A stretch of 64,000 nucleotides of DNA from Hymenobacter translucens (GTDB taxonomy: Bacteria > Bacteroidota > Bacteroidia > Cytophagales > Hymenobacteraceae): positions 124,001 through 188,000 of the forward strand of contig NZ_JAJERB010000005.1 in assembly GCF_020685205.1 (NCBI RefSeq). The letters run 5' to 3'. The notes beneath the pieces were generated by a model. The model worked only from the letters and a program-made list of their open reading frames with translations. It was not told where the DNA came from and made no database searches. Of this stretch, positions 25,387-34,694 are shown piece after piece; position 1 is the first letter of the stretch; the number at the start of each line of letters is the position of its first letter. The position numbers and the translations under genes were made by a program.

Positions 25387-25761
25387 ATGATTGAGGTATA
25401 CCGCGAAATCCTGCCCGAAAGCTACCTGCTGATTTTGGCTGATGACCAGCAGGCCGAGGAAACCAGTCCGCTGGCCAAGGCCCTGAAAAAGGCGTCCAAC
25501 AGCGGCAAGCGCAATGTGTGGGTTGACTGCTCCCACCTCCACCACTTGTCCGCCTCCACGGTGGAGCTGCTGCTCAAGTACAACCAGAAGCTGCGCCGCC
25601 GCCATATGAAGATGGTGCTCTGCCACCTCGACGACACGGCCCAGGCCGATGTGCGCCGGGTGCCCGCGGCGGCTAAGCTGCCCGTGGTGCCCACCCTGCT
25701 TGATGCCGACCGCCTGTGCCACGCCGCGCCCCGCTCAACCGGCAACCGGGCAACTCAGTAG
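25387..25761 (+). CDS. STAS-like protein retaining a serine at the phospho-acceptor position
   Basis: The 124-residue protein is a diverged paralogue of the preceding gene, with VWVDCSHLHHLSASTVELLL aligned to the STAS core. At the position of the phosphorylated serine it has Ser57 (LSAS), unlike its partner. The C-terminal 15 residues are proline-, serine- and arginine-rich. The pair may work together in a partner-switching pathway, but this is inferred only from domain type and adjacency. Confidence 0.6.
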   Translation: MIEVYREILPESYLLILADDQQAEETSPLAKALKKASNSGKRNVWVDCSHLHHLSASTVELLLKYNQKLRRRHMKMVLCHLDDTAQADVRRVPAAAKLPVVPTLLDADRLCHAAPRSTGNRATQ

Positions 25762-25954
25762 CTCCCGCCGTTTTCCTTATCCTGATTTCCCACTGCCCCG
25801 AAGCCCGACAGCCCCTGCTGCCGGACTCCGGGGCCGCTTGTTTTTACCGGTTACCCGGACAGCCGTGCGGGAGCCAACGAGCCGGAATAAGCGCAGTCAG
25901 CCGAACCGCCGGCGCCGGGTTCCGTACTCCTGACTTCCACCTTCGCTTTCTCGC

Positions 25955-27103
25955 ATGGCTCCGCACGACGTTGAAACCACTTTCCAGCGCCACTTTGGCT
26001 ACGCCCCCCTGCTGGTGCGGGCACCCGGCCGGATCAACCTCATCGGCGAGCATACCGACTACAACAATGGCTTTGTGCTGCCGGCCGCCATCAACAAGGA
26101 AATCTTCTTTGCCGTGGGCCTGAACGGCCGGCCCGAAGCCCGCCTGGTGTCGCAGGACCTGAATGAAACCTATTCTTTCCCGGTGGAAGCGCCCCGGCGC
26201 CAGGACCGGCAGTGGGCCAACTACCTGATCGGGGTGACGGCGCAGCTGCAGAAGCTCGGGCTGGACGTGCCCGGGTTCGACTGCGTATTCGGCGGCACCA
26301 TTCCCATCGGCTCGGGTCTGTCATCGTCGGCGGCGCTGGAAAGCGGGCTGGCCGTAGCCCTGAACCAGTTGCTGGACGGGCAGCTTAACCGCATGCAGCT
26401 GGCCCGGGCCGGTCAATTGGCCGAGCACGAGTTTGCCGGGGTGCAGTGTGGCATCATGGACCAGTTTGCCTCCCTGCACGGCCGGGCCGGACAGGTCGTA
26501 CGCCTCGACTGCCGCAGCATGGAGTACGAGTACTTCCCGTTTGATACCACCGCCTGCGACATTGTGCTGTGCAACTCCGGCGTTAAGCACGCCCTGGCCG
26601 ACTCGGAATACAACACCCGCCGCCGCGAGTGTGAGCAGGGCGTGGCGCTGCTGAAGCAGCATTACCCCGGCATCGAAAGCCTGCGCGACGCCACCCGGGA
26701 ACAGCTTGAAGCCCACCGCGCGGAGCTGGGCGACGTGGTGTACCGGCGCTGCCGCTACGTAGTGGAGGAAAACGCCCGGGTAGAGGCGGCCTGCCGCCAC
26801 CTGCTGGCCCACGACCTGACGGCCTTCGGCCAGGAAATGTATGGCTCCCACGCTGGCCTGCGCGACGACTATGAGGTAAGCTGCCGGGAGCTGGACTTTC
26901 TGGTGGAAGCCGCCCGCCCGGCGGCCGGCGTATACGGCTCCCGGATGATGGGCGGCGGCTTTGGGGGCTGCACCATCAACCTGGTAGCCCCCGACCAGGT
27001 AACCACGTTTGTGCGCAACACGCGCGCCGCCTACCAGCAGCAGTTTGGCCGCGCCCTCGAAACCTACCACGTCACAATCGTGGAAGGCGTAGCAGTTGTA
27101 TAG
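25955..27103 (+). CDS. galK: Galactokinase
   Basis: The 382-residue protein shows the three GHMP-kinase motifs in order: the galactokinase signature PGRINLIGEHTDYNNG (about residues 27-42), the ATP-binding loop IPIGSGLSSSAALESG (about 114-129), and GGGFGGCTINLV near residue 330. It phosphorylates galactose to galactose-1-phosphate, the first Leloir step, in the cytoplasm. It is followed by galT on the same strand, 181 bp downstream, with a heptad repeat between. No transporter or epimerase is seen nearby. Confidence 0.96.
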   Translation: MAPHDVETTFQRHFGYAPLLVRAPGRINLIGEHTDYNNGFVLPAAINKEIFFAVGLNGRPEARLVSQDLNETYSFPVEAPRRQDRQWANYLIGVTAQLQKLGLDVPGFDCVFGGTIPIGSGLSSSAALESGLAVALNQLLDGQLNRMQLARAGQLAEHEFAGVQCGIMDQFASLHGRAGQVVRLDCRSMEYEYFPFDTTACDIVLCNSGVKHALADSEYNTRRRECEQGVALLKQHYPGIESLRDATREQLEAHRAELGDVVYRRCRYVVEENARVEAACRHLLAHDLTAFGQEMYGSHAGLRDDYEVSCRELDFLVEAARPAAGVYGSRMMGGGFGGCTINLVAPDQVTTFVRNTRAAYQQQFGRALETYHVTIVEGVAVV

Positions 27104-27284
27104 TTGTTAGTTGCCCGTTGTTAGTTGTCAGTTACTGATGATTGCAGGGAGTCTTGCTCGCAGGCTATTACTGGTCTTAGGCGTCAGCACTCACCTACGC
27201 TAATCCAGCACTCGCTAACACCCGCCATCAAACACCGAATAACGGACAACTAACAACGGACAACTAAAAACCAAAACCCAAAAC
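27100..27284. repeat. Heptad-period spacer element (TTAGTTG / CAACTAA family)
   Basis: Left arm: ATAGTTG TTAGTTG CCCGTTG TTAGTTG TCAGTTA (27100-27134). Right arm: TAACGGA CAACTAA CAACGGA CAACTAA AAACCAA AACCCAA (27240-27281). The 28-bp cores 27107-27134 and 27240-27267 are inverted repeats with two mismatches. The left arm holds the galK stop codon and the right arm runs to the galT start. Confidence 0.8.
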
Positions 27285-28337
27285 ATGTCTTCTTTCGATC
27301 CTGCCCAGCATCCCCACCGTCGCTTGAACCCGTTGACCGGGGACTGGATTCTGGTGTCGCCGCACCGGGCGCTCCGGCCCTGGCAGGGGCAGCAGGAAAA
27401 GCCCGAGCCCGAAGTACGGCCGGCGCACGACCCAGGCTGCTACCTCTGCCCCGGCAACACCCGCGCCAACGGCCTCACGAACCCGGACTACCAGAACACC
27501 TTCGTCTTCGAAAACGACTTTGCCGCCCTGCAGCCCGAGGCGCCCGACGGGGGCCTGGATCTGGGCGGGTTGCTACGGGCCGAACGTGAGACGGGCCGCT
27601 GCCGCGTCATCTGCTTTTCACCCCGCCACGACCTGACGCTGCCCGAAATGGACGTGGCCGGCATCCGCGCGGTGGTGGACCTGTGGGTAGATGAGTTTCA
27701 GACGCTGGGGGCCGACCCGGAAATCAACTACGTGCAGATTTTCGAGAACAAGGGCACGATGATGGGCTGCTCGAATCCTCACCCCCACGGGCAGATCTGG
27801 GCCCAGCGCACGGTGCCAGTGGAGCCGGCTAAGGAAACCACGCAGCAGGCGGCGTACCTGGCCCAACACGGCCGCAGCCTGCTTGCCGACTACCTCGATC
27901 TGGAACTGCAAGAGCAGAAGCGGCTGGTGGTGCAGAACGAGCATTTTGTGGTCGTGGTCCCGTTCTGGGCTACCTGGCCGTTCGAAACCCTGGTCATTGC
28001 CCGCCGCCACGTCACCTCCATCGAGCAGCTCACCGATGAGGAGCGTACCGGTCTGGCCGACATCATACGCCAGCTCACGATTCGGTACGATAACCTGTTT
28101 CAGATTTCCTTTCCCTACTCGGCCGGCCTGCACCAGCGCCCCACCGACGGACAGGAGCACCCCGAGTGGCACCTGCACATGCACTTCTACCCGCCCCTGC
28201 TGCGCTCGGCCTCGGTCCGCAAGTTCATGGTGGGCTACGAGATGCTCGGCAACTCCCAGCGCGACATCACACCGGAATGGGCCGCCGAAAAACTGCGCAG
28301 CCTGCCCGACGTGCATTATAAGAAAGCTGATAGCTAG
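27285..28337 (+). CDS. galT: Galactose-1-phosphate uridylyltransferase
   Basis: The 350-residue protein has the GalT hallmarks: the start [17 protein letters not shown], zinc ligands in PGCYLCPGN, and the catalytic histidine triad [10 protein letters not shown] (about residues 163-172). A second nucleotide-binding half has [14 protein letters not shown]. It exchanges UMP between UDP-glucose and galactose-1-phosphate, the second Leloir step after GalK. Its last three residues and stop codon lie inside a heptad repeat (GCTGATA GCTAGTA). Confidence 0.96.
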   Translation: MSSFDPAQHPHRRLNPLTGDWILVSPHRALRPWQGQQEKPEPEVRPAHDPGCYLCPGNTRANGLTNPDYQNTFVFENDFAALQPEAPDGGLDLGGLLRAERETGRCRVICFSPRHDLTLPEMDVAGIRAVVDLWVDEFQTLGADPEINYVQIFENKGTMMGCSNPHPHGQIWAQRTVPVEPAKETTQQAAYLAQHGRSLLADYLDLELQEQKRLVVQNEHFVVVVPFWATWPFETLVIARRHVTSIEQLTDEERTGLADIIRQLTIRYDNLFQISFPYSAGLHQRPTDGQEHPEWHLHMHFYPPLLRSASVRKFMVGYEMLGNSQRDITPEWAAEKLRSLPDVHYKKADS

Positions 28338-28353
28338 TAGCTCTTGGCTGATA
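28326..28353. repeat. Short heptad-period element at the galT 3' end
   Basis: GCTGATA GCTAGTA GCTCTTG GCTGATA (28326-28353) has a 7-base period. Its first 14 bases, with the preceding A, recur inverted in the element at 55482-55509. A complementary right arm is weak or absent. Confidence 0.55.
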
Positions 28354-28414
28354 GCGTCGTTCTACCGAACTCGACCGGTCGTGCACAGCTATTCCGCCAC
28401 ACCGGCGACGCAGC

Positions 28415-29767
28415 TTAGCTGACTTCTGCCGCCGACTGACGCACGGCGGCCTGACCGGCAGTAGTGGGCGTAAGCCAGACGGTAAAGGCAGTCGTGCCGC
28501 CGGGCGTGGTTTCCAGACTGAACGGAAAGCCGTGCTGGAGCAGAATGTCGCGAATCATGGTGAGGCCGATGCCCTGCCCGTCGCGCTTGGTGGTGAAGAA
28601 CGGAGTGAACAGGCGGCGCTGCACGTCGGACGGAATGCCGGGCCCGTCGTTTTCAATACGCAGCATAGGCGGGTCTAGGCTGGTGTGCACGCTCAGGTTG
28701 CCGTCTTCCCCAATGGCTTCGATGGCGTTCTTTACGATGTTGAGCAGCGCCTGCTCGATCTGCTGACTGTCCAGCTCCACCCATAGAGGCTCGTCGGCCA
28801 GGTGCCAGTGCCAGCTGATGTGCCGCCGCTCGGTCTGCACCAGCATCAGGCGGTGAATGGCGCGCAGTAGGTCGTGCACGTTGTGGGGCGCCAGTCGGGG
28901 CGCGGGCAGACGCACCAGGTTGGCGAAGTTGGCAATAAAGTTCGCCAGGTGGGTGTTGCGGTTGATGGACACTTCCAGCGCCTCGGTGAAGTCGGGCTGG
29001 TCGGCGGGGTCGAGCTGGGTGGTGTAGTAGGAAAACGACTGCAGGATGGAGTTGATGGCGCCAATGGAGTTGTTGATTTCGTGCGACATCATCCGGATCA
29101 GCTTCTCGTAAGCCAGCTTTTCCTGTCGGATCAGGTCCTGGGTCAGCTCCTCGAGCACGATAAAGTTGCGGGTAAAGCCCCGGTCCACGAAGTGCGAGCA
29201 GTGCGCCCGGTACGTCTGAATCCCGCTCAGGCGAATTACCTGGGGGTCGCCGGCCCGCAGGCTTTGCAGGGCCGGGCCCCAGTCGCCGGGCAGCTCGCCG
29301 GGGTGCTGCCCCAGCAGCTCGGCCGCGGATAGGTGCAGGCAGCGTTCCGCGGCGGGGTTTACGGCTTCGATAGCGCCATCAAAGTTCAGCAGCAGAATGC
29401 CCGCCGGGGAAGCCTGAATCAGGCGCTCCAGCAGGTAGCTTTTCTCGTGCTGCGTCACGCGCTCCTGCCGCAGCGCATCAATCATGTGGTTGTACACGTC
29501 GATCAGCTGATCCATCTCCCGCTGCCCCACCGGCACAAACTTCATCGAGAAGTCCTTGGTCCGGATGGCCTCGGTGCCGGCGGCAATCAGGTGGAAGGGA
29601 CGCACAAACCCCTGGTAAAGCTGAACCGTGAGAAAAATTGAAATCAGCAGAAATACCTCACTGACCACAAACAGCGTAGGATTGGTGAGCCGCAGCTGGG
29701 CCGCCAGCCCGATGAGGACCCCGTGGATAATGGTAACGAAGAGCAGAAACTTGGCGCGAAGACTCAT
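28415..29767 (-). CDS. Sensor histidine kinase with PAS domain
   Basis: The 450-residue protein has two N-terminal membrane helices (about residues 5-24 and 30-50), a HAMP-like segment, and a PAS domain around residues 110-200 (ASPAGILLLNFDGAIEAVNP). The H-box MSHEINNSIGAIN contains the phosphorylated histidine. The ATPase domain shows LLNIVKNAIEAI (N box), DGPGI, and GQGIGLTMI. It lies 260 bp downstream of the sigma-54 activator gene on the same strand and is its likely kinase. Together they probably control the exporter genes further upstream. Confidence 0.92.
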   Translation of the reverse strand: MSLRAKFLLFVTIIHGVLIGLAAQLRLTNPTLFVVSEVFLLISIFLTVQLYQGFVRPFHLIAAGTEAIRTKDFSMKFVPVGQREMDQLIDVYNHMIDALRQERVTQHEKSYLLERLIQASPAGILLLNFDGAIEAVNPAAERCLHLSAAELLGQHPGELPGDWGPALQSLRAGDPQVIRLSGIQTYRAHCSHFVDRGFTRNFIVLEELTQDLIRQEKLAYEKLIRMMSHEINNSIGAINSILQSFSYYTTQLDPADQPDFTEALEVSINRNTHLANFIANFANLVRLPAPRLAPHNVHDLLRAIHRLMLVQTERRHISWHWHLADEPLWVELDSQQIEQALLNIVKNAIEAIGEDGNLSVHTSLDPPMLRIENDGPGIPSDVQRRLFTPFFTTKRDGQGIGLTMIRDILLQHGFPFSLETTPGGTTAFTVWLTPTTAGQAAVRQSAAEVS

Positions 29768-29770
29768 TTG

Positions 29771-30037
29771 GAGGAGCTAGGAGCTGCTAGGCAGGAGCTA
29801 GAAGTCAGGAGTGGATAACAAAAGTCAGGATCTGCGGAACCAGGATTTAGAAGGTGGAAGGTAATGAGTGGCGGTCTGTAGTCCAGCCTGTTAATTCGAT
29901 CCACTCCTCAGTGCCAGCAAGCCCAAAGTGCGATTTGCTGGTAATGACCACCCTTCTCCGGCAGTTCAGCTAATGCCTAAAACCAGTCCTCCTGACTCCT
30001 AGCTCCTGCGCAGCAGCTTCTAGCTCCTCACTTCTCC
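29771..30037. repeat. Heptad-period spacer element (GGAGCTA / CTCCTAG family)
   Basis: Left arm: GAGGAGC TAGGAGC TGCTAGG CAGGAGC TAGAAGT CAGGAGT (29771-29812). Right arm: CTCCTGA CTCCTAG CTCCTGC GCAGCAG CTTCTAG CTCCTCA CTTCTCC (29989-30037). The arms are near-complete inverted repeats about 45 bp long around a 175-bp centre. The right arm contains the stop codon of the sigma-54 activator gene. Confidence 0.8.
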
Positions 30038-31410
30038 ACGTCAAAGGGAATATTGAACTTCTCGAGGCGGCGGTAGAGGGCGCCCCGGCTCAAACCCAGG
30101 GCCTTAGCCACGCGGCTCACGTTGCCGGCGTAGAAGTCCAGGGTCTTGCGGATCATGGTGGCTTCCATCTCCTCCAGCGTCATTGTGCCTACGGGCGGCA
30201 GCTCCCCGGAACCGGCGGCCCGGACGGGCGCTTTCTGAAACTGGGCCTGAAAGTCTTCGGGGCCGAGCTCATCCTTGCCGCTGACCAGCACGGCCCGCTC
30301 CACCAGGTTTTTCAGTTCCCGGATGTTGCCCGGCAGGGACTGGTCGCGCAGCCAGTGCAGGGCCCGGGTGCCTACTTTCAGCGAAGGGCGGTTGTAGGTG
30401 GCGCGCAGGCCATCGACGAAGTGGTTTACCAGCAGCGGAATGTCGTCGGCCCGCTCGCGCAGGGCGGGCAGGCGCACGGTAATCAGGTTGATGCGGTAAA
30501 ACAGGTCTTCGCGAAACCGCCCTTCCTGCACCAGCTCGGCCAGGTTGCGGTTGGTCGCGCAGATCACCCGGATGTCGAGGCTGCGCGCCTTGCTGTCGCC
30601 CAGCACTTCGTAGGTGCGGTCCTGCAGCACGCGCAGCAGCTTCACCTGGCTGCTCAGGTCCAGCTCCCCGATTTCGTCGAGGAAGATGGTGCCCTTGTTG
30701 GCGAGCTCGAAGCGGCCCACGCGGTCGGCCTTGGCGTCGGTGAAGGCCCCGCGGCGGTGGCCGAACATCTCACTCTCAAACAGCGAGGCCGAGATGCCGC
30801 CCAGGTTTACTTTCACGAAAGGCCGGTCGCGGCGGTGACTGTTCTGGTGAATGGCCTCGGCAATGAGCTCCTTGCCCGTTCCGCTTTCGCCCTCGATGAG
30901 CACGGAGGCGTCGGTGGCCGCGACCTGGCCCACGCTCCGCAGCAGGTGCAGGAGCTGGGCATCGGCGCCCACGATGTTGCGGAAGTTGTACTGGCGGTCG
31001 AGCTGACGGCGGGACAGCACCTCCCCGGTATCCGCCGTCCGTTCGTTCAGGCTTAGAATAGTGCGGATGGTCTGAAGCAGGGAATCGTTGTTCCAGGGCT
31101 TGGTTACGAACTCCGCCGCCCCGGCCTTGATGCCTTCCACGGCTAGCGTAATCGAGCCCCAGCCGGTAATCAGGATAACCGGCACCTGGGGGGCCAGCTG
31201 CTTTACCTGAGTTAGCAGCTGCAGGCCGTCGTTGCCGGAGGTATCCAGGGAGTAGTTCATGTCCATTAGCATCAGCGCGGGCGGGGCCGTGCGGATCTGG
31301 GCCAGGGCATCCTCCGGCGTGGCCACGCCTTTCGACGGGTAGCCGGCCTGCTTGAGCAGCAGTCCGAGCGAAGTGCGAACCGCCAGGTCGTCGTCGATAA
31401 TCAGGATCAT
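30028..31410 (-). CDS. Sigma-54-dependent response regulator (NtrC family)
   Basis: From the ATG at 31410 the protein has 460 residues. The receiver domain starts with LIIDDDLAVRTSL, with the phosphorylated Asp in LMLMDMNYSLD. The AAA+ domain has the Walker A loop GESGTGKELIAEAI and the sigma-54 contact loop GAFTDA. A Fis-type helix-turn-helix closes the protein (NVSRVAKALGLSRGALYRRL). It should activate sigma-54 promoters after phosphorylation, probably by the kinase at 28415. Two sigma-54 promoters with matching upstream sites in this window (35560, 38854) are its likely targets. A longer frame to 31815 was rejected because it only adds sequence antisense-like to the permease. Confidence 0.95.
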   Translation of the reverse strand: MILIIDDDLAVRTSLGLLLKQAGYPSKGVATPEDALAQIRTAPPALMLMDMNYSLDTSGNDGLQLLTQVKQLAPQVPVILITGWGSITLAVEGIKAGAAEFVTKPWNNDSLLQTIRTILSLNERTADTGEVLSRRQLDRQYNFRNIVGADAQLLHLLRSVGQVAATDASVLIEGESGTGKELIAEAIHQNSHRRDRPFVKVNLGGISASLFESEMFGHRRGAFTDAKADRVGRFELANKGTIFLDEIGELDLSSQVKLLRVLQDRTYEVLGDSKARSLDIRVICATNRNLAELVQEGRFREDLFYRINLITVRLPALRERADDIPLLVNHFVDGLRATYNRPSLKVGTRALHWLRDQSLPGNIRELKNLVERAVLVSGKDELGPEDFQAQFQKAPVRAAGSGELPPVGTMTLEEMEATMIRKTLDFYAGNVSRVAKALGLSRGALYRRLEKFNIPFDVEK

Positions 31411-31508
31411 AGCACCACGAAGAAAGGAAATCCCCAGGTAAGGAAAAAGGCGCGCCGGGCAGAAATCTACAAACAGCCGCTTTCGGCGGCCGGCCGCCGA
31501 AAGGCCGG

Positions 31509-32705
31509 CTACTCTTCGCGCAGGGCCACGGCCGGCTGGATGCCGGCGGCCTGGCGGCTGGGCTGCAGGGCGCAAACGGCCGTGAGCAGGTACACCAGCA
31601 CCGTGGTAGCCAGCATGGCGAGTCCGTACACCTCGGTCCCCAGCCCAAACGCATCCAGCAGCGGAAACTGCACGGTCAGCAGCAGGCCCGCCACCACGCC
31701 CAGCGTGGTCACGACCAGCATCTCCCCCAAAAACTGCTTGCTGATGCCGGCGCCGGTGGCTCCCATAGCCCGACGCAGCCCGATTTCGGCCTTGCGCTGG
31801 TTGATGTTGTACCACAGCACCCCAAACAAACCCAGGGCAACGTTGATAATGAGAAACAGCGCCACCAGACCCAGGGCCGTCAGCGGGGTCAGCACGATCT
31901 TCATCTTGTCGCGCCGGTTTTCCTCGAGGCTGTTCACGGTGGCGTCCCAGCCCTTGCTTACCTGTTTGATGTCCTTGACCAGCTGCTGCTCCAGGATGGC
32001 CCCGCTGCCGGGCTGCACGCGCACCAGCAGCACCGGGCCGTCGTAGCCGTATTTCGACTTGGCCGTGTCTTCCAGGGGGCGGCGGTAAAACAGGGCCGGC
32101 TCATTGGCCGCCATGTCGCTGCCGGCCCGGTAGGCGTCGATAACGCCCACCACCAGCCACTTCTTCGAGCTGCTCTTATCATCGATATACTTGCCGACCG
32201 GTGCCTCGTCCACAAACAGCTCGTCGGCCAGCTTTTGGTTGATGATTACCGGATCCTGCCCGGAGTTTTCGTCGCGGCGGTCAAACCAGCGGCCGGCTAC
32301 CACATTCAGCTTCATTACCCGCGCCATCTCATCGTCGGCTTCGTACCACTCCGTCTGCGAAGGAATCCGGCCTTTGTAGCGAAACTGGTCGGTGTTCATG
32401 TTGCTGAACGAGAAGGGCGAGTTGTGCGTGGCGTGCGTCACGGCTACCACGCCGGGAGTGGCCCGCAGGTGCTGCTTGAGCAGGCGCAGGGTTTCCTTGC
32501 GGCTCGCGGTGTCCTGCCCAGGGTTGAGGTCGAACTCCCATACGTTGGTATAATCGAAGCCCATCGGCTGGCGGTAGTTGTAGTAGCTGCTTACCAGCAG
32601 ACTGCTCACCACGAACAGCACGAAAAACGACAGCACGATTTCGGTGATAAGCAGGAAATTGGACCGTTTGCGGTTCCAGATCAAAGTAAACAGGTGACGT
32701 AGCAT
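31509..32705 (-). CDS. MacB/FtsX-type ABC transporter permease
   Basis: From the ATG at 32705 the protein has 398 residues: one N-terminal membrane helix (NFLLITEIVLSFFVLFVVSSLL), a periplasmic MacB-PCD domain of about 220 residues, then three C-terminal helices with the conserved cytoplasmic IGLRRAMGATGAGI loop. This is the type VII (MacB/LolCDE-like) fold, which uses ATP to drive export or movement across the periplasm rather than transport through the membrane. It follows a paralogous permease by 97 bp, so the pair may form a heterodimer with the ATPase at 34695. Confidence 0.92.
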   Translation of the reverse strand: MLRHLFTLIWNRKRSNFLLITEIVLSFFVLFVVSSLLVSSYYNYRQPMGFDYTNVWEFDLNPGQDTASRKETLRLLKQHLRATPGVVAVTHATHNSPFSFSNMNTDQFRYKGRIPSQTEWYEADDEMARVMKLNVVAGRWFDRRDENSGQDPVIINQKLADELFVDEAPVGKYIDDKSSSKKWLVVGVIDAYRAGSDMAANEPALFYRRPLEDTAKSKYGYDGPVLLVRVQPGSGAILEQQLVKDIKQVSKGWDATVNSLEENRRDKMKIVLTPLTALGLVALFLIINVALGLFGVLWYNINQRKAEIGLRRAMGATGAGISKQFLGEMLVVTTLGVVAGLLLTVQFPLLDAFGLGTEVYGLAMLATTVLVYLLTAVCALQPSRQAAGIQPAVALREE

Positions 32706-32802
32706 CGGTTGAGGAGCTGATGTGGATAATGTGCTGATGTAGGCGAGAAAAAGCCGGAGCGGGCCGGTCGGCACCGCACCAGGTCCCCTCTTTCCTGTTC
32801 AT

Positions 32803-34053
32803 CTACCGCCCTTTGAGCGCCTGGGCAGGGTGCAGGCGCGACATGCGCAGGGCCGGATACACGCCCGAGAGAATGCCGAAGAACAGCGTCACGAGCAGGG
32901 CCCAGGCGAAAATGCGCCAGCTCAGCTCGAAGTGGGCGTAGGCCAGAATGTCGGCGCCGCTGATAAGCTGCAGGGCGACGTAAGCCATGAGCAACCCCAG
33001 CAGCCCCCCGATCAGGGTCAGGAACACGTTCTCGACCAGAAACTGCCCGACCAGCGTGCCGCCGGTGGCGCCGAAGGCCTTGCGCACCCCGATTTCCGAG
33101 GACCGCTCCATAATCCGGCTCACGTTGATGTTGACCAGATTCAGGGCCGGCAGCAGCATAAACAGCAGGGCCAGGCCGGATAAGATGGCGTAGAGGGAGC
33201 CCAGCCCGTCCGATCCAGCCTGATTGTCAGGCGTGTACATCAGCTGGCGCGAAAACGAGGCCAGGAGCTGATCGGCGTACATTGCCAGGTAGGCCATGTT
33301 TTTGGGATCGGTAAGTGGGATGCGCTTCATTACCTGGTTGAACTCGGCCTGCACCGCCGGAATGTCGGCGGCCGACTTGGCCAGGATGATGGCGGCGTAA
33401 TCGCCGTCGAGCTGCACCTTATGCAAATCGTCGGAGCTGGTGCTGATGGGCACCCACACGTCGGCGTAGGAGCTGATGCGCATCACCGGCACATCGTCGA
33501 CCACCCCGGTTACCCGGTAGTTGGTCTGGTTTACCTCAATCGTACGGCCCACCACGCCCTTGTCGGTGCCGAAGTACTTGCGGGCCGTGGTCTGGTTAAT
33601 GACGGCAACCCGGGCGGCGCCCTGCACTTCGGCTTTACCGAAAGGCTTGCCTTCGCGGAACGTGAAGTTCAGAATCTCCCAGAACACCTGATCCGTGTAT
33701 TTCAGGTCGAGGTCAATCCGGTTGTTGCCCACGTAGCTGGGCGTGGCGTGAAAGTTCGAATAGATCGCCACTTTCTCCGGAGTTTTCAGGGTCCGCACGT
33801 ACTTGTCGAGCACGTGGTAGCTGGGCGGGGTATTCATGTTGCCGCCGTCCTTGTACTTGACGCGCATAAAGTTGGCAAACAGCATCCGGTCGAGGCGGGA
33901 CTCCGGGGCGTGCGCGCCCACCGTATGGTCGAACAACGCCACTACTACCAGCAGCACCATCAGCGTGAAGCTGATGCCGAACAGGCTGATGAAGGTGAAG
34001 AACTTGCGGCGCAGCAGCACCTTCCAGGCAATTTTCAGATAGCTAAGCAGCAT
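32803..34053 (-). CDS. MacB/FtsX-type ABC transporter permease
   Basis: From the ATG at 34053 the protein has 416 residues with the MacB layout: N-terminal helix (FFTFISLFGISFTLMVLLVVV), a large periplasmic domain, and three C-terminal helices with the SSEIGVRKAFGATGG coupling loop. Its start overlaps the end of the ECF sigma-factor gene by 11 bp, which indicates translational coupling. With the second permease and the ATPase it should form a tripartite-type exporter, probably working with the TolC and HlyD proteins at 36076-38817. Confidence 0.92.
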   Translation of the reverse strand: MLLSYLKIAWKVLLRRKFFTFISLFGISFTLMVLLVVVALFDHTVGAHAPESRLDRMLFANFMRVKYKDGGNMNTPPSYHVLDKYVRTLKTPEKVAIYSNFHATPSYVGNNRIDLDLKYTDQVFWEILNFTFREGKPFGKAEVQGAARVAVINQTTARKYFGTDKGVVGRTIEVNQTNYRVTGVVDDVPVMRISSYADVWVPISTSSDDLHKVQLDGDYAAIILAKSAADIPAVQAEFNQVMKRIPLTDPKNMAYLAMYADQLLASFSRQLMYTPDNQAGSDGLGSLYAILSGLALLFMLLPALNLVNINVSRIMERSSEIGVRKAFGATGGTLVGQFLVENVFLTLIGGLLGLLMAYVALQLISGADILAYAHFELSWRIFAWALLVTLFFGILSGVYPALRMSRLHPAQALKGR

Positions 34054-34636
34054 ACGACTGGGAGTGAAAAGACGAAGTGGTGAAGTGCGGGCTGGCCAGC
34101 TGGCGCTGCAGCAGGGCGCGGGCCTTGCTGAGCTGGGACTTGGACGTGCCCTCCGAGATAGACAGCAGCTCGGCAATTTCGGCGTGGCTGTAGCCCTCCA
34201 CGGCGTAGAGGTTGAAGACGGTGCGGTAACCGGTGGGCAGCTTGTGAATCAGGCGGAGCAGGTCCGCCACGTTCAGGTCGCTTTCCACGGCGGCGGCCAG
34301 CGGGGCCACTCCCGAGGGACACTCGTCGATGTCGAGGTGCATGGGCTCGCGGCGGCGCAGCTGGCCCAGGGCCTCGTTTACCATGATGCGGCGCACCCAG
34401 CCTTTGAAGCTGCCTTCCTCCCGGTACTGGCCAATGGCCTTGAACACCTTCACGAAGCCGACCAGCATGGCTTCTTCGGCATCTTCGAGGTGGCGCAGGT
34501 AGCGCTGGCACACCCCGAGCATCTGGCCCGAGAGGCGGTCGTACAGCACCTTCTGGGCGCGGGGGTTGCCCTGGCGGCACTCGGCAATCAGGTCAGACTC
34601 GGAAAGGGTAGCGATGGAGCGAACCGTGGTAAGCAT
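34043..34636 (-). CDS. ECF-type RNA polymerase sigma factor
   Basis: The 197-residue protein has region 2 (QKVLYDRLSGQMLGVCQRYL, then DAEEAMLVGFVKVF and SFKGWVRRIMVNEAL) and region 4 (LPTGYRTVFNLYAVEGYSHA, continuing into IAELLSISEGTSKSQLSKAR). It lacks regions 1 and 3, as ECF factors do. It is placed inside the exporter operon, 58 bp after the ATPase gene and overlapping the first permease. No anti-sigma factor is adjacent. Its own target promoters are not evident here. Confidence 0.93.
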   Translation of the reverse strand: MLTTVRSIATLSESDLIAECRQGNPRAQKVLYDRLSGQMLGVCQRYLRHLEDAEEAMLVGFVKVFKAIGQYREEGSFKGWVRRIMVNEALGQLRRREPMHLDIDECPSGVAPLAAAVESDLNVADLLRLIHKLPTGYRTVFNLYAVEGYSHAEIAELLSISEGTSKSQLSKARALLQRQLASPHFTTSSFHSQSYAA

Positions 34637-34694
34637 AGCCGTAAACTGGAAAGGAAGGAAAGGGTAGAGTGGATGCGGGTGGATTTCGCGGGTT

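Noticed and set aside
31411-31815. N-terminal extension of the sigma-54 regulator
   Set aside because: It overlaps the 3' half of the permease gene in another frame and lies before a standard receiver-domain start.
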